A DNA stretch of 64,000 nucleotides from contig NZ_SODF01000004.1 in assembly GCF_004365875.1 (NCBI RefSeq), positions 186,001-250,000 of the forward strand, written 5' to 3'. Of this stretch, positions 23,633 through 31,531 are shown piece after piece (the stretch's first letter is position 1; each line of letters starts with the position of its first letter). Under the pieces are notes generated by a model. The model made no database searches. It was given only the letters and a program-made list of their open reading frames with translations, and was not told the origin of the DNA. The DNA comes from Kribbella kalugense. GTDB taxonomy: Bacteria; Actinomycetota; Actinomycetes; Propionibacteriales; Kribbellaceae. Position numbers and translations under genes: made by a program.

Positions 23633-24397
23633 GTGGCTGAGGTTCAGCTGGTTGTGCAAGCGGATGACTTTGGGATGTGTCATGCGGTCAACGTTGGGAC
23701 GGTGGAGGCGTTCCGGGATGGGATCGTGACGCAGGTTTCTACGATGGCGGCTTGTCCTTGGTTTACGGAGGCGGCTGCGTTGGGGCGGGAGTTCGGGATT
23801 CCGCTCGGGGTGCATCAGACGTTGACGTGTGAGTGGGACTTTCTGCGGTGGCGGCCGTTGACCGATGGGGCGTCGTTGGTGGGGGAGGACGGGACGTTCC
23901 TGCGGTCGGTGGCTGAGGCGCAGGCGTCGGTGACTTATGAGGACGCGGTGCGTGAGTTGACGGCTCAGGTTGCGAAGTTCGCGGCGGAAGGGCTGGCGAT
24001 CGACTACCTCGACGTACACATGGGGCAGTCGGCGACGCCCGCGGCGTACGACGAGGTGTCGAGCGCGGCCGGCAAACCGTTCATCTATGGGGCGGTGGAG
24101 TCGCAGCGGTTCGGGTCGATCGAGACGTTGAGCGACCGGGACGCGAACGTGAAGAGGGCTTGGCTGCTCGAGTACCTCGACAAGTTGACGCCAGGAGTGC
24201 ATCTGCTGGTGACGCACTGCGCGGCTGCGGAGCCTGAACTCGGTGCGCTGCACAAGCCCGGTTCGTACACGTACCGCTGGGCCGAGGAGTACCGGCTGTC
24301 CGATCAGGAGCTCGTCACCGACCCCGAGATCCGCAAGGCGATCGAGGAACGCGGCATCGAGCTCACGACGGTCCGCGCCGCCTTCTCGCTCGACTGA
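23633..24397 (+). CDS. YdjC/ChbG-family carbohydrate deacetylase
   Basis: ChbG removes acetyl groups from chito-oligosaccharides. The 254-residue product has the metal-binding QADDFGM at the N-terminus, GVHQTLT in the second motif, YLDVHMGQ and LVTHCAAA, all expected metal or catalytic positions. In classical ChbG the second motif is HLTL, so HQTLT is a small departure. The GTG at 23633 is preferred over the ATG at 23621 because GGGAG lies 5 nt upstream. There is no signal peptide. Its codons use more TTG and GGG than the neighbours. It could act after the NamZ operon, but a 344-nt spacer separates them. Confidence 0.85.
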   Translation: MAEVQLVVQADDFGMCHAVNVGTVEAFRDGIVTQVSTMAACPWFTEAAALGREFGIPLGVHQTLTCEWDFLRWRPLTDGASLVGEDGTFLRSVAEAQASVTYEDAVRELTAQVAKFAAEGLAIDYLDVHMGQSATPAAYDEVSSAAGKPFIYGAVESQRFGSIETLSDRDANVKRAWLLEYLDKLTPGVHLLVTHCAAAEPELGALHKPGSYTYRWAEEYRLSDQELVTDPEIRKAIEERGIELTTVRAAFSLD

Positions 24398-24406
24398 CTG
24401 ACCCAG

Positions 24407-24510
24407 CGCCTCCGAGTTGTGGGAATCGGTTGCCTCCCACGCCGGGCGTGGGAGCCCCGATCCACGACTCAAGGTTTCGGGTCCGAACCTTTCGCCACGA
24501 CTCGGCGGCC
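24407..24510. repeat. Dispersed repeat, copy 1
   Basis: This ~100-bp unit shares near-identical blocks with 24634-24727: GTGGGAATCGGTTGCC, GAGCCCCGATCCACGACTC and CCTTTCGCCACGACTCGGCG. Inside each unit, one (A/G)GTYGTGGG and two CCACGACTC elements form inverted repeats, so it can fold. An extra CCCACGCCGGGCGTGGG palindrome (24436-24452) is present only in this copy. No coding is seen in the 24398-24762 gap. Confidence 0.75.
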
Positions 24511-24633
24511 GCCCTGCTGCGGCTGCCGCGGTGGGGAAAGAAGTCGGCGCTCCGTGACATTTTCTTACCCCACCATCGATGCGTGCTCCATCGACCTGCC
24601 ACCCGTCCGCACTGCCTTCTCGTTCACACCCAA

Positions 24634-24727
24634 CGCCGCCGAGTCGTGGGAATCGGTTGCCGACAGAGAGCCCCGATCCACGACTCGAGGTTTCGGGCAC
24701 GAACCTTTCGCCACGACTCGGCGGTCG
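24634..24727. repeat. Dispersed repeat, copy 2
   Basis: The second copy of the ~100-bp unit at 24407-24510, in the same orientation. Similarity extends weakly upstream: GTCCGCACTGCCTTCTCG (24605-) resembles the 3' end of the ChbG-like gene (GTCCGCGCCGCCTTCTCG, 24371-), suggesting that a segment including the gene end was duplicated. Confidence 0.75.
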
Positions 24728-24762
24728 AGAGTCGCTTCTCCGTTGAGACGGCGTCGATCGGG

Positions 24763-25521
24763 TCACTGCTCGAGGATGAACTTGCGGAGAGCGCCGGGAG
24801 GGGAGCCGGTGGCGGCCTTGATGTGGCGGGTTAGGTGGCTGACTGAGTGGTAGCCGGTGAGGTCGGCGATGGCTTGGAGGGGGAGGGTCGAGTTGCGGAT
24901 GTGGGAGAGGGCGTGGCGTAGGCGTACTGCTTGGAGTGCGGCTTGCGGGCTGGTACTGCGGAGGCGGGTGAAGGCGGCGCGCAGGCCGGAGGGGGAGATG
25001 CCTAGGTCGGCGGCTACTTGAGTGATCCGGAGGCCGATGGCGAAGCGTTCCTCGAAGATCCGTTCTGCTTCGATGACGAGTTGCTCGGCAGGGCTGGTGG
25101 GCGGGGCGGCTGCCGCCTGGCGTAGGCGGAGGTCCAGCTCGGACAAGAGGAGCGCGCGGAGCTCCTCGTTGTTCTCGCGTACCAGCGCGTCGAAGACCCG
25201 GCCCAGAGTGTGGTCGGCGTCGTCGTAGCAGAGGCGCGGCCAGGGGTGGGCGGACGCGGCGTCGACCTGGAGGAAGCGGTTGGCGTAGCCGGTGCGGCTC
25301 TGTTCGGCGTGCCAGGTACTCGGTGGGGTCAGGAGGACGGTGCCGGGCGTGGCGGCGTACGTCTCCTCGCCGACGGGACAGGTGATCCGGCCGCGAACGT
25401 AGTACACCAACTCCCACGAGGTGTGGGCGTGCAGTGGGTAGTCCTTGCCGGGCGGGGCCGTGTGTACGCCGGCGCCGAGCAGTCGTAGCGATTTGTGCAT
25501 AAGCGCTGTCGCCTTCTGCAT
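24763..25521 (-). CDS. AraC-family transcriptional regulator
   Basis: A 252-residue regulator: an N-terminal cupin sensor (YPLHAHTSWELVYYVRGRIT, LLTPPSTWHAEQ) and a C-terminal AraC helix-turn-helix pair (RITQVAADLGISPSGLRAAF, LQAIADLTGYHSVSHLTRHI). The sensor keeps a full His-x-His cupin motif (HAH), so it may bind a metal and small ligand. It is divergent from a PhyH-family gene with 64 bp between them, mirroring the pair at 9-10.6 kb. The ATG at 25521 or the one at 25500 could be the start; the former is used here. Codons are GGG/TTG-rich on the opposite strand. Confidence 0.9.
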   Translation of the reverse strand: MQKATALMHKSLRLLGAGVHTAPPGKDYPLHAHTSWELVYYVRGRITCPVGEETYAATPGTVLLTPPSTWHAEQSRTGYANRFLQVDAASAHPWPRLCYDDADHTLGRVFDALVRENNEELRALLLSELDLRLRQAAAAPPTSPAEQLVIEAERIFEERFAIGLRITQVAADLGISPSGLRAAFTRLRSTSPQAALQAVRLRHALSHIRNSTLPLQAIADLTGYHSVSHLTRHIKAATGSPPGALRKFILEQ

Positions 25522-25585
25522 TGTTTCTCAGGTACGTCGGATTGATGCTGGCATCGATTCGTGCATCTTGGGAAGGAGTCCGTTG
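25522..25585. promoter_or_regulatory. Divergent AraC/PhyH promoter region
   Basis: The 64-bp spacer carries GATGCTGGCATC (5-bp arms, 25545-25556 region), a small inverted repeat that could serve the AraC regulator, and GGAAGGAG before the PhyH ATG. No clear -35/-10 pair was found. Confidence 0.4.
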
Positions 25586-26347
25586 ATGGATATGGCGACT
25601 GCATTGCGGGATCTTGGCGTGACTGACGACGTACTCACGGAGGCCGAGAAGGCCCAGCTCGACCGCGACGGGTTCCTCCCGCTGGAGGGGATCCTCACGT
25701 TGGAGGACGTGTCCGAGCTCAACAAGCGACTGGCGGAACTGACCGCGGCCGAGGGCGATCGGGCCGGGCTGGAGGTGCATCAGGAGAAGGGCACAGACCG
25801 GCTGGCGGACCTGGTGAACAAGGATCCGATGTTCGAGATCTGCTTCAGCCACCCGCGGGTGCTGGCTGCGATGAAGCACGTACTCGGCGAGTTCAAGCTG
25901 TCATCGCTGAACAGCCGCGCGGCACTGCCAGGCGAGGGTCATCAGGGGCTGCACGCCGACTTCGGCCTCCCGGTCGAGCCCGGTCAGTACGAGGTCTGCA
26001 ACTCGATCTGGCTGCTCGACGACTTCACGCCGGAGAACGGCGCGACCCGCGTCGTACCCGGCTCCCACCGCCGCCACGCCCTACCCGGCGACGAAATGCC
26101 CGACCCCACCGCCGCCCACCCCGACCAGATCCAGCTCACCGGCAAGGCCGGCACCGTCGTCATCTTCAACAGCCACCTCTGGCACGGCGGCACCCAAAAC
26201 CGCACCGACAAACCCCGCCGAGCCCTCCACTCCTACTTCGCCCGCCGCCACCAACCCCAACAACTCGACCAACAGACCTACATTCGCCTCAACACCTACA
26301 ACCGCCTAACCCCCGCCCAACACTTCCTCCTCGACGTCACCAACTGA
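25586..26347 (+). CDS. Phytanoyl-CoA dioxygenase (PhyH) family protein
   Basis: An Fe(II)/2-oxoglutarate oxygenase of 253 residues. The metal triad is seen as HADFG (His-x-Asp) and the distal His of LWHGGTQN, with the co-substrate Arg in RRALHSYF. GATRVVPGSHRRH is a family hallmark. The ATG at 25586 has GGAAGGAG 8 nt upstream. It is only distantly similar to the PhyH at 8.9 kb (different spacing around the metal site), so it is probably not a recent duplicate. The last ~270 bp are strikingly C-rich on the coding strand. It is probably controlled by the divergent AraC regulator. Confidence 0.9.
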   Translation: MDMATALRDLGVTDDVLTEAEKAQLDRDGFLPLEGILTLEDVSELNKRLAELTAAEGDRAGLEVHQEKGTDRLADLVNKDPMFEICFSHPRVLAAMKHVLGEFKLSSLNSRAALPGEGHQGLHADFGLPVEPGQYEVCNSIWLLDDFTPENGATRVVPGSHRRHALPGDEMPDPTAAHPDQIQLTGKAGTVVIFNSHLWHGGTQNRTDKPRRALHSYFARRHQPQQLDQQTYIRLNTYNRLTPAQHFLLDVTN

Positions 26348-26366
26348 GTCGGCTACCCAGCTTGCC

Positions 26367-26395
26367 TTGATAATGTCTAGCGTAGTAGACAGAAT
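26367..26395 (+). promoter_or_regulatory. Promoter with embedded operator, HicB-like gene
   Basis: TTGATA (26367-26372) and CAGAAT (26390-26395) are spaced by exactly 17 bp, and the GTG start is 6 nt further on, giving a leaderless message. The perfect inverted repeat TGTCTA-GCGTAG-TAGACA (26374-26391) fills the spacer. A repressor bound there would block RNA polymerase; the adjacent gene's own HTH protein is the natural candidate. Confidence 0.65.
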
Positions 26396-26401
26396 GAGAG
26401 C

Positions 26402-27049
26402 GTGAAGACGTACGACGTGACGGTCCGGCGGGACGGACGCTGGTGGATGATCGCGATTCCTGAGCTGGGTGGATTGACGCAGGCTCGGCGGCTTGACGAG
26501 GTTGAGCGGGCGGCTCGGGAGTTCGTTGCGGTGACGACCGACGTACCGCTCTCCAAGGTCGCGGTCGAGGTCTCCGGGATCGAGGCAGATGGGCAGGATC
26601 TGCTGGAGGCCAAGACTTTGGTCGACGCGCTGCGTGGTCGGGCGAAGGATCTCGAGGCGTTGGTCGGTGAGCTCACCCGCGAGGTCGCATCGGCGCTCAC
26701 GGACGCGAACGTCCCAGTCCGCGACGTGAGCAGCGTCCTCGGCGTCTCCCATCAACGCGTCTCGCAGTTGGTCCAAGCAGGCGTCGAAGGTAAGGAAGCC
26801 GCTTCGGGCAAGGCGATGCAAAGGTCACGCCAGGAGTTCGCCCACGATCTCGCAATCCGAATGGACAACGGACGGGTCCTGCAACTGGTCGAGGTGGTCC
26901 CACCGAAAACCGCACGTTCCGACAAGCCACGGACCGGAGAGGCCGCGCAGGAGAGTGATCACCCAACTCGAAAGGGCGCTCGCTCTCAAGGAGCCAAGCG
27001 GGGAAGCGGCGCGGCCAATCCCCCGACCTCCCGAAACCAGAGTGTGTAG
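26402..27049 (+). CDS. HicB-like domain protein with C-terminal HTH
   Basis: A 215-residue protein. Residues 1-60 form a HicB-antitoxin-like beta-alpha fold (YDVTVRRDGRWWMIAIPELG, TQARRLDEVERAARE). A helical linker follows, then a helix-turn-helix at about residues 103-125 (VRDVSSVLGVSHQRVSQLV). The last ~60 residues are basic and disordered. No HicA-like toxin gene is adjacent, so it is an orphan antitoxin or stand-alone repressor. The operator inside its promoter suggests autoregulation. The start is GTG with a leaderless promoter. Confidence 0.72.
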   Translation: MKTYDVTVRRDGRWWMIAIPELGGLTQARRLDEVERAAREFVAVTTDVPLSKVAVEVSGIEADGQDLLEAKTLVDALRGRAKDLEALVGELTREVASALTDANVPVRDVSSVLGVSHQRVSQLVQAGVEGKEAASGKAMQRSRQEFAHDLAIRMDNGRVLQLVEVVPPKTARSDKPRTGEAAQESDHPTRKGARSQGAKRGSGAANPPTSRNQSV

Positions 27050-27094
27050 CTCGACCAGCCGGCCGGCGACACACTTCTGGTCTAATCCGTGCAT

Positions 27095-27973
27095 ATGGAC
27101 GCGCTGACGAGGAACTCCTGGTGGGCCGCGGGGATGAGCAACCTGCGGGCCGTGCTGGATCAACACGGCGTAGAGGCGGAGGAACGGGCCAAGGACTACG
27201 CGAATGTGTACGCCGGTCGCCGAGCCGCGATGGTGTTCGACGTCGTAGCCAGTCGGCAGCGGAGGTACTTGCAACGGGTGCTTCCGATGGTCGAGCGCTA
27301 TGAGGCGAGCATGCCCACGCTGAGCTCTCTCGCTGCCAATGGGCCGGGACAGGGTCATTCCCTGCGCCATGGTGAGCCTGAGACCATGCAGGCAGTCGCC
27401 GCTGGTTTGCTGCGCTTTGCCACCGACTATGGCCTTGCCGAAGAGGATGCGGTCAAGGCCTGGGCAGACGGCGTTGACGAGCTGGTGCACGCAATCCGGC
27501 TCGACCCGTACGTCGGTTCGGTCAGCGGGATCGGCCCCGCGCTCTTTGCATACCTGCGAATGCGTTGTGGCGCGGACGCACTCAAGCCGGACCTCAGAGT
27601 CCATCGTGCGCTTGTCAACCTCGGCTTCCTTGTTCCTCGAGAGGAGCACGCACTGCTGGTCGCCAGCGAGGCCGTCGCCTCTGAGCTCGGAATATCCCGT
27701 TTGGTTCTTGATCAACTTCTCTGGTGGAGCGGCGCGTGGCTGATGCCGTTGTCGGCTTCTTCCGCTCGCGCAAACAGCCCGGCGAGTCAACGTGCACCTG
27801 TTGCTGCGCGCGGCAGGACGCACATCTCGCTGAGGTATTCACAGCACGCGACACCACGTGGCGGTCGAATGCGCGGTAGCGCGCGTCCGGCGGTAGCCGG
27901 AACGGATGCGCCGGCGGTAGCCGGTGGGTGGGTGGGAGCGGGGCGTAGCACGGCGACGGAGGAGCCCGCGTAG
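27095..27973 (+). CDS. HhH-GPD-like (DNA glycosylase-fold) protein, uncertain 3' end
   Basis: A hypothetical protein. Residues ~125-220 resemble a HhH-GPD core: VGSVSGIGPALFAYLRM fits the hairpin, KPDLRVHRALVNLGF places an Asp where glycosylases keep the catalytic Asp, and LVLDQLLWWSGA matches the end of the fold. No iron-sulphur Cys cluster is present. The catalytic Lys of bifunctional members is not obvious. The ATG at 27095 follows TCTAAT by 8 nt (leaderless); GTG 27089 is an alternative. After about residue 212 the frame turns into Ala/Gly/Ser-rich filler with a repeated CGGCGGTAGCCGG, so coding may really end near 27750 or shift frame. Moderate confidence in the fold, low in the end. Confidence 0.5.
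   Translation: MDALTRNSWWAAGMSNLRAVLDQHGVEAEERAKDYANVYAGRRAAMVFDVVASRQRRYLQRVLPMVERYEASMPTLSSLAANGPGQGHSLRHGEPETMQAVAAGLLRFATDYGLAEEDAVKAWADGVDELVHAIRLDPYVGSVSGIGPALFAYLRMRCGADALKPDLRVHRALVNLGFLVPREEHALLVASEAVASELGISRLVLDQLLWWSGAWLMPLSASSARANSPASQRAPVAARGRTHISLRYSQHATPRGGRMRGSARPAVAGTDAPAVAGGWVGAGRSTATEEPA
27724..27879 (+). CDS. Possible short alternative-frame coding region
   Basis: In the -1 frame relative to the HhH-like gene, a 51-codon frame starts GTG GAG CGG CGC. It reads as a plausible protein (VERRVADAVVGFFRSRKQPG, then STCTCCCARQDAHLAEVF) with high third-position GC. It has four Cys in five residues (CTCCC). It is either the true continuation after a frameshift or a small overlapping gene; chance is also possible. 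Confidence 0.25.
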   Translation: MERRVADAVVGFFRSRKQPGESTCTCCCARQDAHLAEVFTARDTTWRSNAR

Positions 27974-27997
27974 TTCTGCGCGGGCTGGTACGTGGTG

Positions 27998-29368
27998 TTA
28001 CGAGGCGTCGGCTTTGCGGACCCAGACTTCTCTGATGATGAGGAGGATGGCGGCGGCGGAGGGGATGGCTAGGAGGGCGCCGACTACGCCGAGGAGGGCG
28101 CCGCCGAGGAGGGCGGCGATGACGGTGACGGCGCCGGGGATGTCTACGGCCCGGCGCATGATGCGGGGAGCTACGAAGTAGTTCTCGACCTGCTGGTAGA
28201 TGATGCCGTAGATCAGGCAGGCGAGACCGGTCACCACCCCGTCGGTGAAGCCGATCAGGGCGACTACGACGACGCCGATCAGGCCGCCGACCATCGGGAT
28301 GAAGTCGCAGAACATCACCACGATCGCCAGCGCCACGGCGTAGTTACCGAGGCCGATGATCTCCAGGAAGATGAACATGCAGACGCCGGCGCACAGGGCC
28401 ACCATGAACTGGCCGCTGACGTACCCGCCGACGCGGGTCAGGACCTCGTCGCCGAGGATCGAGACGCGGGTACGGCGGGTGCGCGGGACCAGGCTGTACG
28501 CCGCCCGCTTCACGGTCGGGAGCGAGGCCAGGAAGTACAGCGTCAGGACCAGGATCGTGAACGTGTTGAACAGCGCGCCCGCGACCACCTTGCCGACGCC
28601 GAGGATGCCGCCGAACGCCTTCTGCGCCAGGGCCGGGTCCTGGATGTACTGCTGCGCCTTGTCGATGTAGTGGTAACGGTTGTCGAGGTCGTCCAGGGTC
28701 TTCGACTTCTGCAGCAGGTCGAGCCAGTCGGGCGCGTTCTTGATCAGGCCGTTGATCTGGTCGGTGACGACCGGGACGATCGCGAAGCCGACGCCGGTGA
28801 CCGCGAGGATCATCAGCAGGAACACCACGCCGACCGCCAGGCCGCGCTTCAGGCCGCGGCGCATGAACCACTCGACCAGCGGGTTCAGGCCGACGGCGAT
28901 GAACATCGAGACCAGCAGCAGGATCAGCACCGAGCGGGCCTGGCCGAGCGCGTTCCAGAGTCCCCAGGCGACCAGTACGCCGAGGGCCGCGAAGAACCCG
29001 AAGACGAACGGGTTCGACCGCCGGATCGCCGGACCGGGCAGGCCCATGCCGACGTCCGGGTGGCGCTCCTCGATCAGCAGTTCGTCGGCGATGTCCTCGT
29101 CGGCGTCCTTCGCGTCCTTGGCAGCCGCCGCGGCTTTGTCGGCAGCATCGTCGGCTTCGTCGGCGGATTCCTCCGCCTTGTCGGCGGACGAGTCGGCAGC
29201 CTGGGCCGAACCCGCTGCCTGCCCGGCGGCGTCCTCCGCGTCATCGGCCGAATCGTCAGCCTTGTCGGCTGCAGCTTCGGCCTTGGCGGCGGCGTCCTTC
29301 GCTGCGCGGGTGGCTTCGGCGAGGTCCGGGTCGGTCGCTGTGGAGGTGTCGTCGCCGGCTGGCGTCAC
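27998..29368 (-). CDS. AI-2E family transporter with acidic Ala-rich N-terminus
   Basis: A 456-residue membrane protein of the AI-2E (PF01594) family, whose members export small molecules or exchange ions. The first ~100 residues are a low-complexity Ala/Asp/Lys/Glu stretch (AAADKADDSADDAEDAAG) predicted helical and cytoplasmic, which most family members lack. About eight membrane segments follow, with conserved GLNPLVEWFMRRG and the C-terminal LLGVVGALLAIPSAAAILL. The GTG start overlaps the stop of the Scy/FilP-like gene (GTGA), so the two are translated together. The substrate is unknown; autoinducer-2 transport is not implied. Confidence 0.88.
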   Translation of the reverse strand: MTPAGDDTSTATDPDLAEATRAAKDAAAKAEAAADKADDSADDAEDAAGQAAGSAQAADSSADKAEESADEADDAADKAAAAAKDAKDADEDIADELLIEERHPDVGMGLPGPAIRRSNPFVFGFFAALGVLVAWGLWNALGQARSVLILLLVSMFIAVGLNPLVEWFMRRGLKRGLAVGVVFLLMILAVTGVGFAIVPVVTDQINGLIKNAPDWLDLLQKSKTLDDLDNRYHYIDKAQQYIQDPALAQKAFGGILGVGKVVAGALFNTFTILVLTLYFLASLPTVKRAAYSLVPRTRRTRVSILGDEVLTRVGGYVSGQFMVALCAGVCMFIFLEIIGLGNYAVALAIVVMFCDFIPMVGGLIGVVVVALIGFTDGVVTGLACLIYGIIYQQVENYFVAPRIMRRAVDIPGAVTVIAALLGGALLGVVGALLAIPSAAAILLIIREVWVRKADAS

Positions 29369-31437
29369 ATCTTGTCCTTCGGGGATCGTGCGCTCGAGGT
29401 AGCCGCATCGGTCTTCTCGTCCTTCGCGGACGACCCGCCGTCGGAGGACTTCGCCGAGGCGGCCGGCCGCGTCTGGCCCCGAGTCTCCTCGCTGACGAGG
29501 TCATCGAGCCGGAACTCGTCCACCTTGGTCGAATCCTTCGGCTCGTCCTCCTCGTCCGAAGCCGCGGACGAGGAACTCTTCGCGGCGGCCTTGGAGCCGG
29601 AGGCGGATGCGGGGAAGTCGGTCTTCGAGCCGGAGGCGGATGCGGGGGAGTCGGCCTTGGGGTCGGCGGGGCCGCCGGCGGTCTTGCTCACGGTCTTGCC
29701 GGCCAGGTCGGGCGCGTCCTTCGGGTCGACCCGCAGGTCGGTGTCGATCCGGGTCTCGTCGACGCGCGCGTCCCCGGCACCGATGCCGACGAACGGGCTC
29801 GAACCGGTGAACGGTCCATCCTCGTCGTACGCCGAATCACCCGCGAGCGAACTCGCACCGGAAGAGCTCCCACCGGAAGAACTCGGCGACGCGTACTTGC
29901 TGGCCGCCGGCGTCGCCCCCGGGAACGGGTTGTCGTCGGTCGTCGATCCCGGCACCGCCGCGAAGGCGCTCCCGTTCGCAGAGCCCGAGCCCGAGGCCGG
30001 AACCGAACCCGGGCTCGCAGCGCCCGAGCCCGAAACCGAACCCGTGCTCGCCGAGCCAGCCTCATCCGAGTCGAGCGCGCTAGGCCCGTCAGCGTTGAAG
30101 GCGCCACCCGGCGCCGCGGTGTCGTACGAGCTGCCCGGCCCGTCGGCCTTGAACGAGCTACCCGGACCGTCGGCGCTGAACGCGCTGGCCGGAGCAGCGG
30201 TGTCGTAAGAGCTGTCCGAAGGATCCGCGGCGAACGGGCTACCGATACCAGAGCCCGGCGCGCTGCTGAAGGGACTCCCAGACGGTGCAGCCGACAGGCT
30301 GTCCGCGTCGGCGGCGCTAGTGCCGCTGCCACCAGTGGGACCGGTGGTGGGACGGGCGAAAGGGTTGACGTAAGGCCCTGCGGCAGTCTCGGAATCGAGC
30401 TCGGCGGCCTGCCGCGCGATGTTGCTGGCGATCTCGTTCAGCCCGGCGATCTGGGTCAGGATGCCGTCGCGGCGCTTGGCCAGTCGCTCGGTCTCGCGGG
30501 CGACGACGGTCCGCGACCGCTCCGCCTCGTCGGCCGCGTTCGCCAGCTCGGCCTCGGCGCGGGTCCGCGCGGTGGTCAGCAGCTGCTCGGCCTCCCGCCG
30601 GGAACGCGAGATCGTCCGCTCGGCCGACTCCTCGGCCTCGGCCCGGATCTTTCGTGCCTGCTCGGTCGCCTCGGCCACCCGGCGCTCGGACGCCTCGGCG
30701 GCCTCCTTCATCTGGGTGGTCAGGCTGTCGGTGTCGGCCGCGATCTGCTGGTGCTTGTCGGCGAGCTCCTTGGCCTGCTGCTCACGCTCGTCCGCCAGCC
30801 GCGCCCGCAGCGCCGCCGACTCGCGCTGGATCGCGGTCCGGATCTTCTCCGCCTCGTGCAGCGCGCCGTTCTTCAGCGTGCTCGCCTGCGACTCGGCCGT
30901 CAGCTGCAGCTGCTCCGACTTCCGCCGGGCTGCCTGCAGCACCTCGGCTGCCTCGGTCTCGGCCGTACGCCGGGATTCTGCGGCGTCACCCTCGGCCGTA
31001 CGGCGCATGCTGTCGGCCTCGTTCAGCGCGACGGTCCGGATGTCCTCGGCCTCACGGTCACCGGTCGCCCGCGCGGCGGACGCTTCCTTGGCCGCGTTCG
31101 CGCGCAGCTCCTCGGCCTCGCGCTTGGCCTCCTCGAGCGCCTCGGACGCCTGGTCCTGGGCGAGCCGGAGGATCTGCGCGGCCCGGTCGCCGAGTCCGGC
31201 GTACGACGGGTTGGCGCTGGCCTCGAGCTGGCGCCGGGTCTCCTCGAGCTGGTGCTGCATCGGCGCGACGCTGTGCTGGAGCTCGTCGGCGCGATTGCGT
31301 GCCTCGCCGAGTTGCATCTCCAGTGCGCGGACGTAATCGTCCACGGCCTGCTTGTCGTACCCACGGCGGCTGACCGGGAAGCCCCCGGCCGCGGTCGCCG
31401 TGCGATCGAAGAACGGCAGGCTCGACTCGTCAGGCAT
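29365..31437 (-). CDS. Scy/FilP-type polar coiled-coil protein (DivIVA-like)
   Basis: A 690-residue cytoskeletal-type protein. Residues ~19-40 (FPVSRRGYDKQAVDDYVRAL) resemble the DivIVA N-terminus. PSYAGLGDRAAQILRLAQ at ~77-94 and RRDGILTQIAGLNEIA at ~318-335 match FilP/Scy of Streptomyces. Between them runs a long coiled coil, rich in Ala/Glu/Arg. Residues ~345-690 are Ser/Gly/Ala/Asp-rich and disordered. FilP/Scy proteins organise the polar growth machinery; the long disordered tail is unlike FilP. The ATG at 31437 is the only good start. It is coupled to the AI-2E transporter by GTGA and sits in the same gene neighbourhood as in Streptomyces (epimerase, thiolase, meaB close by). Confidence 0.85.
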   Translation of the reverse strand: MPDESSLPFFDRTATAAGGFPVSRRGYDKQAVDDYVRALEMQLGEARNRADELQHSVAPMQHQLEETRRQLEASANPSYAGLGDRAAQILRLAQDQASEALEEAKREAEELRANAAKEASAARATGDREAEDIRTVALNEADSMRRTAEGDAAESRRTAETEAAEVLQAARRKSEQLQLTAESQASTLKNGALHEAEKIRTAIQRESAALRARLADEREQQAKELADKHQQIAADTDSLTTQMKEAAEASERRVAEATEQARKIRAEAEESAERTISRSRREAEQLLTTARTRAEAELANAADEAERSRTVVARETERLAKRRDGILTQIAGLNEIASNIARQAAELDSETAAGPYVNPFARPTTGPTGGSGTSAADADSLSAAPSGSPFSSAPGSGIGSPFAADPSDSSYDTAAPASAFSADGPGSSFKADGPGSSYDTAAPGGAFNADGPSALDSDEAGSASTGSVSGSGAASPGSVPASGSGSANGSAFAAVPGSTTDDNPFPGATPAASKYASPSSSGGSSSGASSLAGDSAYDEDGPFTGSSPFVGIGAGDARVDETRIDTDLRVDPKDAPDLAGKTVSKTAGGPADPKADSPASASGSKTDFPASASGSKAAAKSSSSAASDEEDEPKDSTKVDEFRLDDLVSEETRGQTRPAASAKSSDGGSSAKDEKTDAATSSARSPKDKM

Positions 31438-31531
31438 CTCCCGAGATTCCCTTCTGGCGGCTCACGGTGAATCCCCCACCATAAGCCTGTCAGAACCCAC
31501 CACAAACCAGCCAATCGGGAGCTGTGGACAA

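Noticed and set aside
23298..24727. CRISPR array
   Set aside because: The repeats are tandem without unique spacers (26-bp units) or only two copies (100-bp unit); no cas genes are present.
23531..25879. A 782-codon minus-strand frame spanning the ChbG-like gene, repeats and AraC gene
   Set aside because: Most is Pro/Arg/Ser-rich antisense of other genes and the repeated RPPSRGERF-type peptides only reflect the DNA repeat. The AraC gene in another frame explains the coding.
28000..29368. Autoinducer-2 export function from the AI-2E family name
   Set aside because: The family is functionally diverse, and no luxS or other quorum gene is present in the window.
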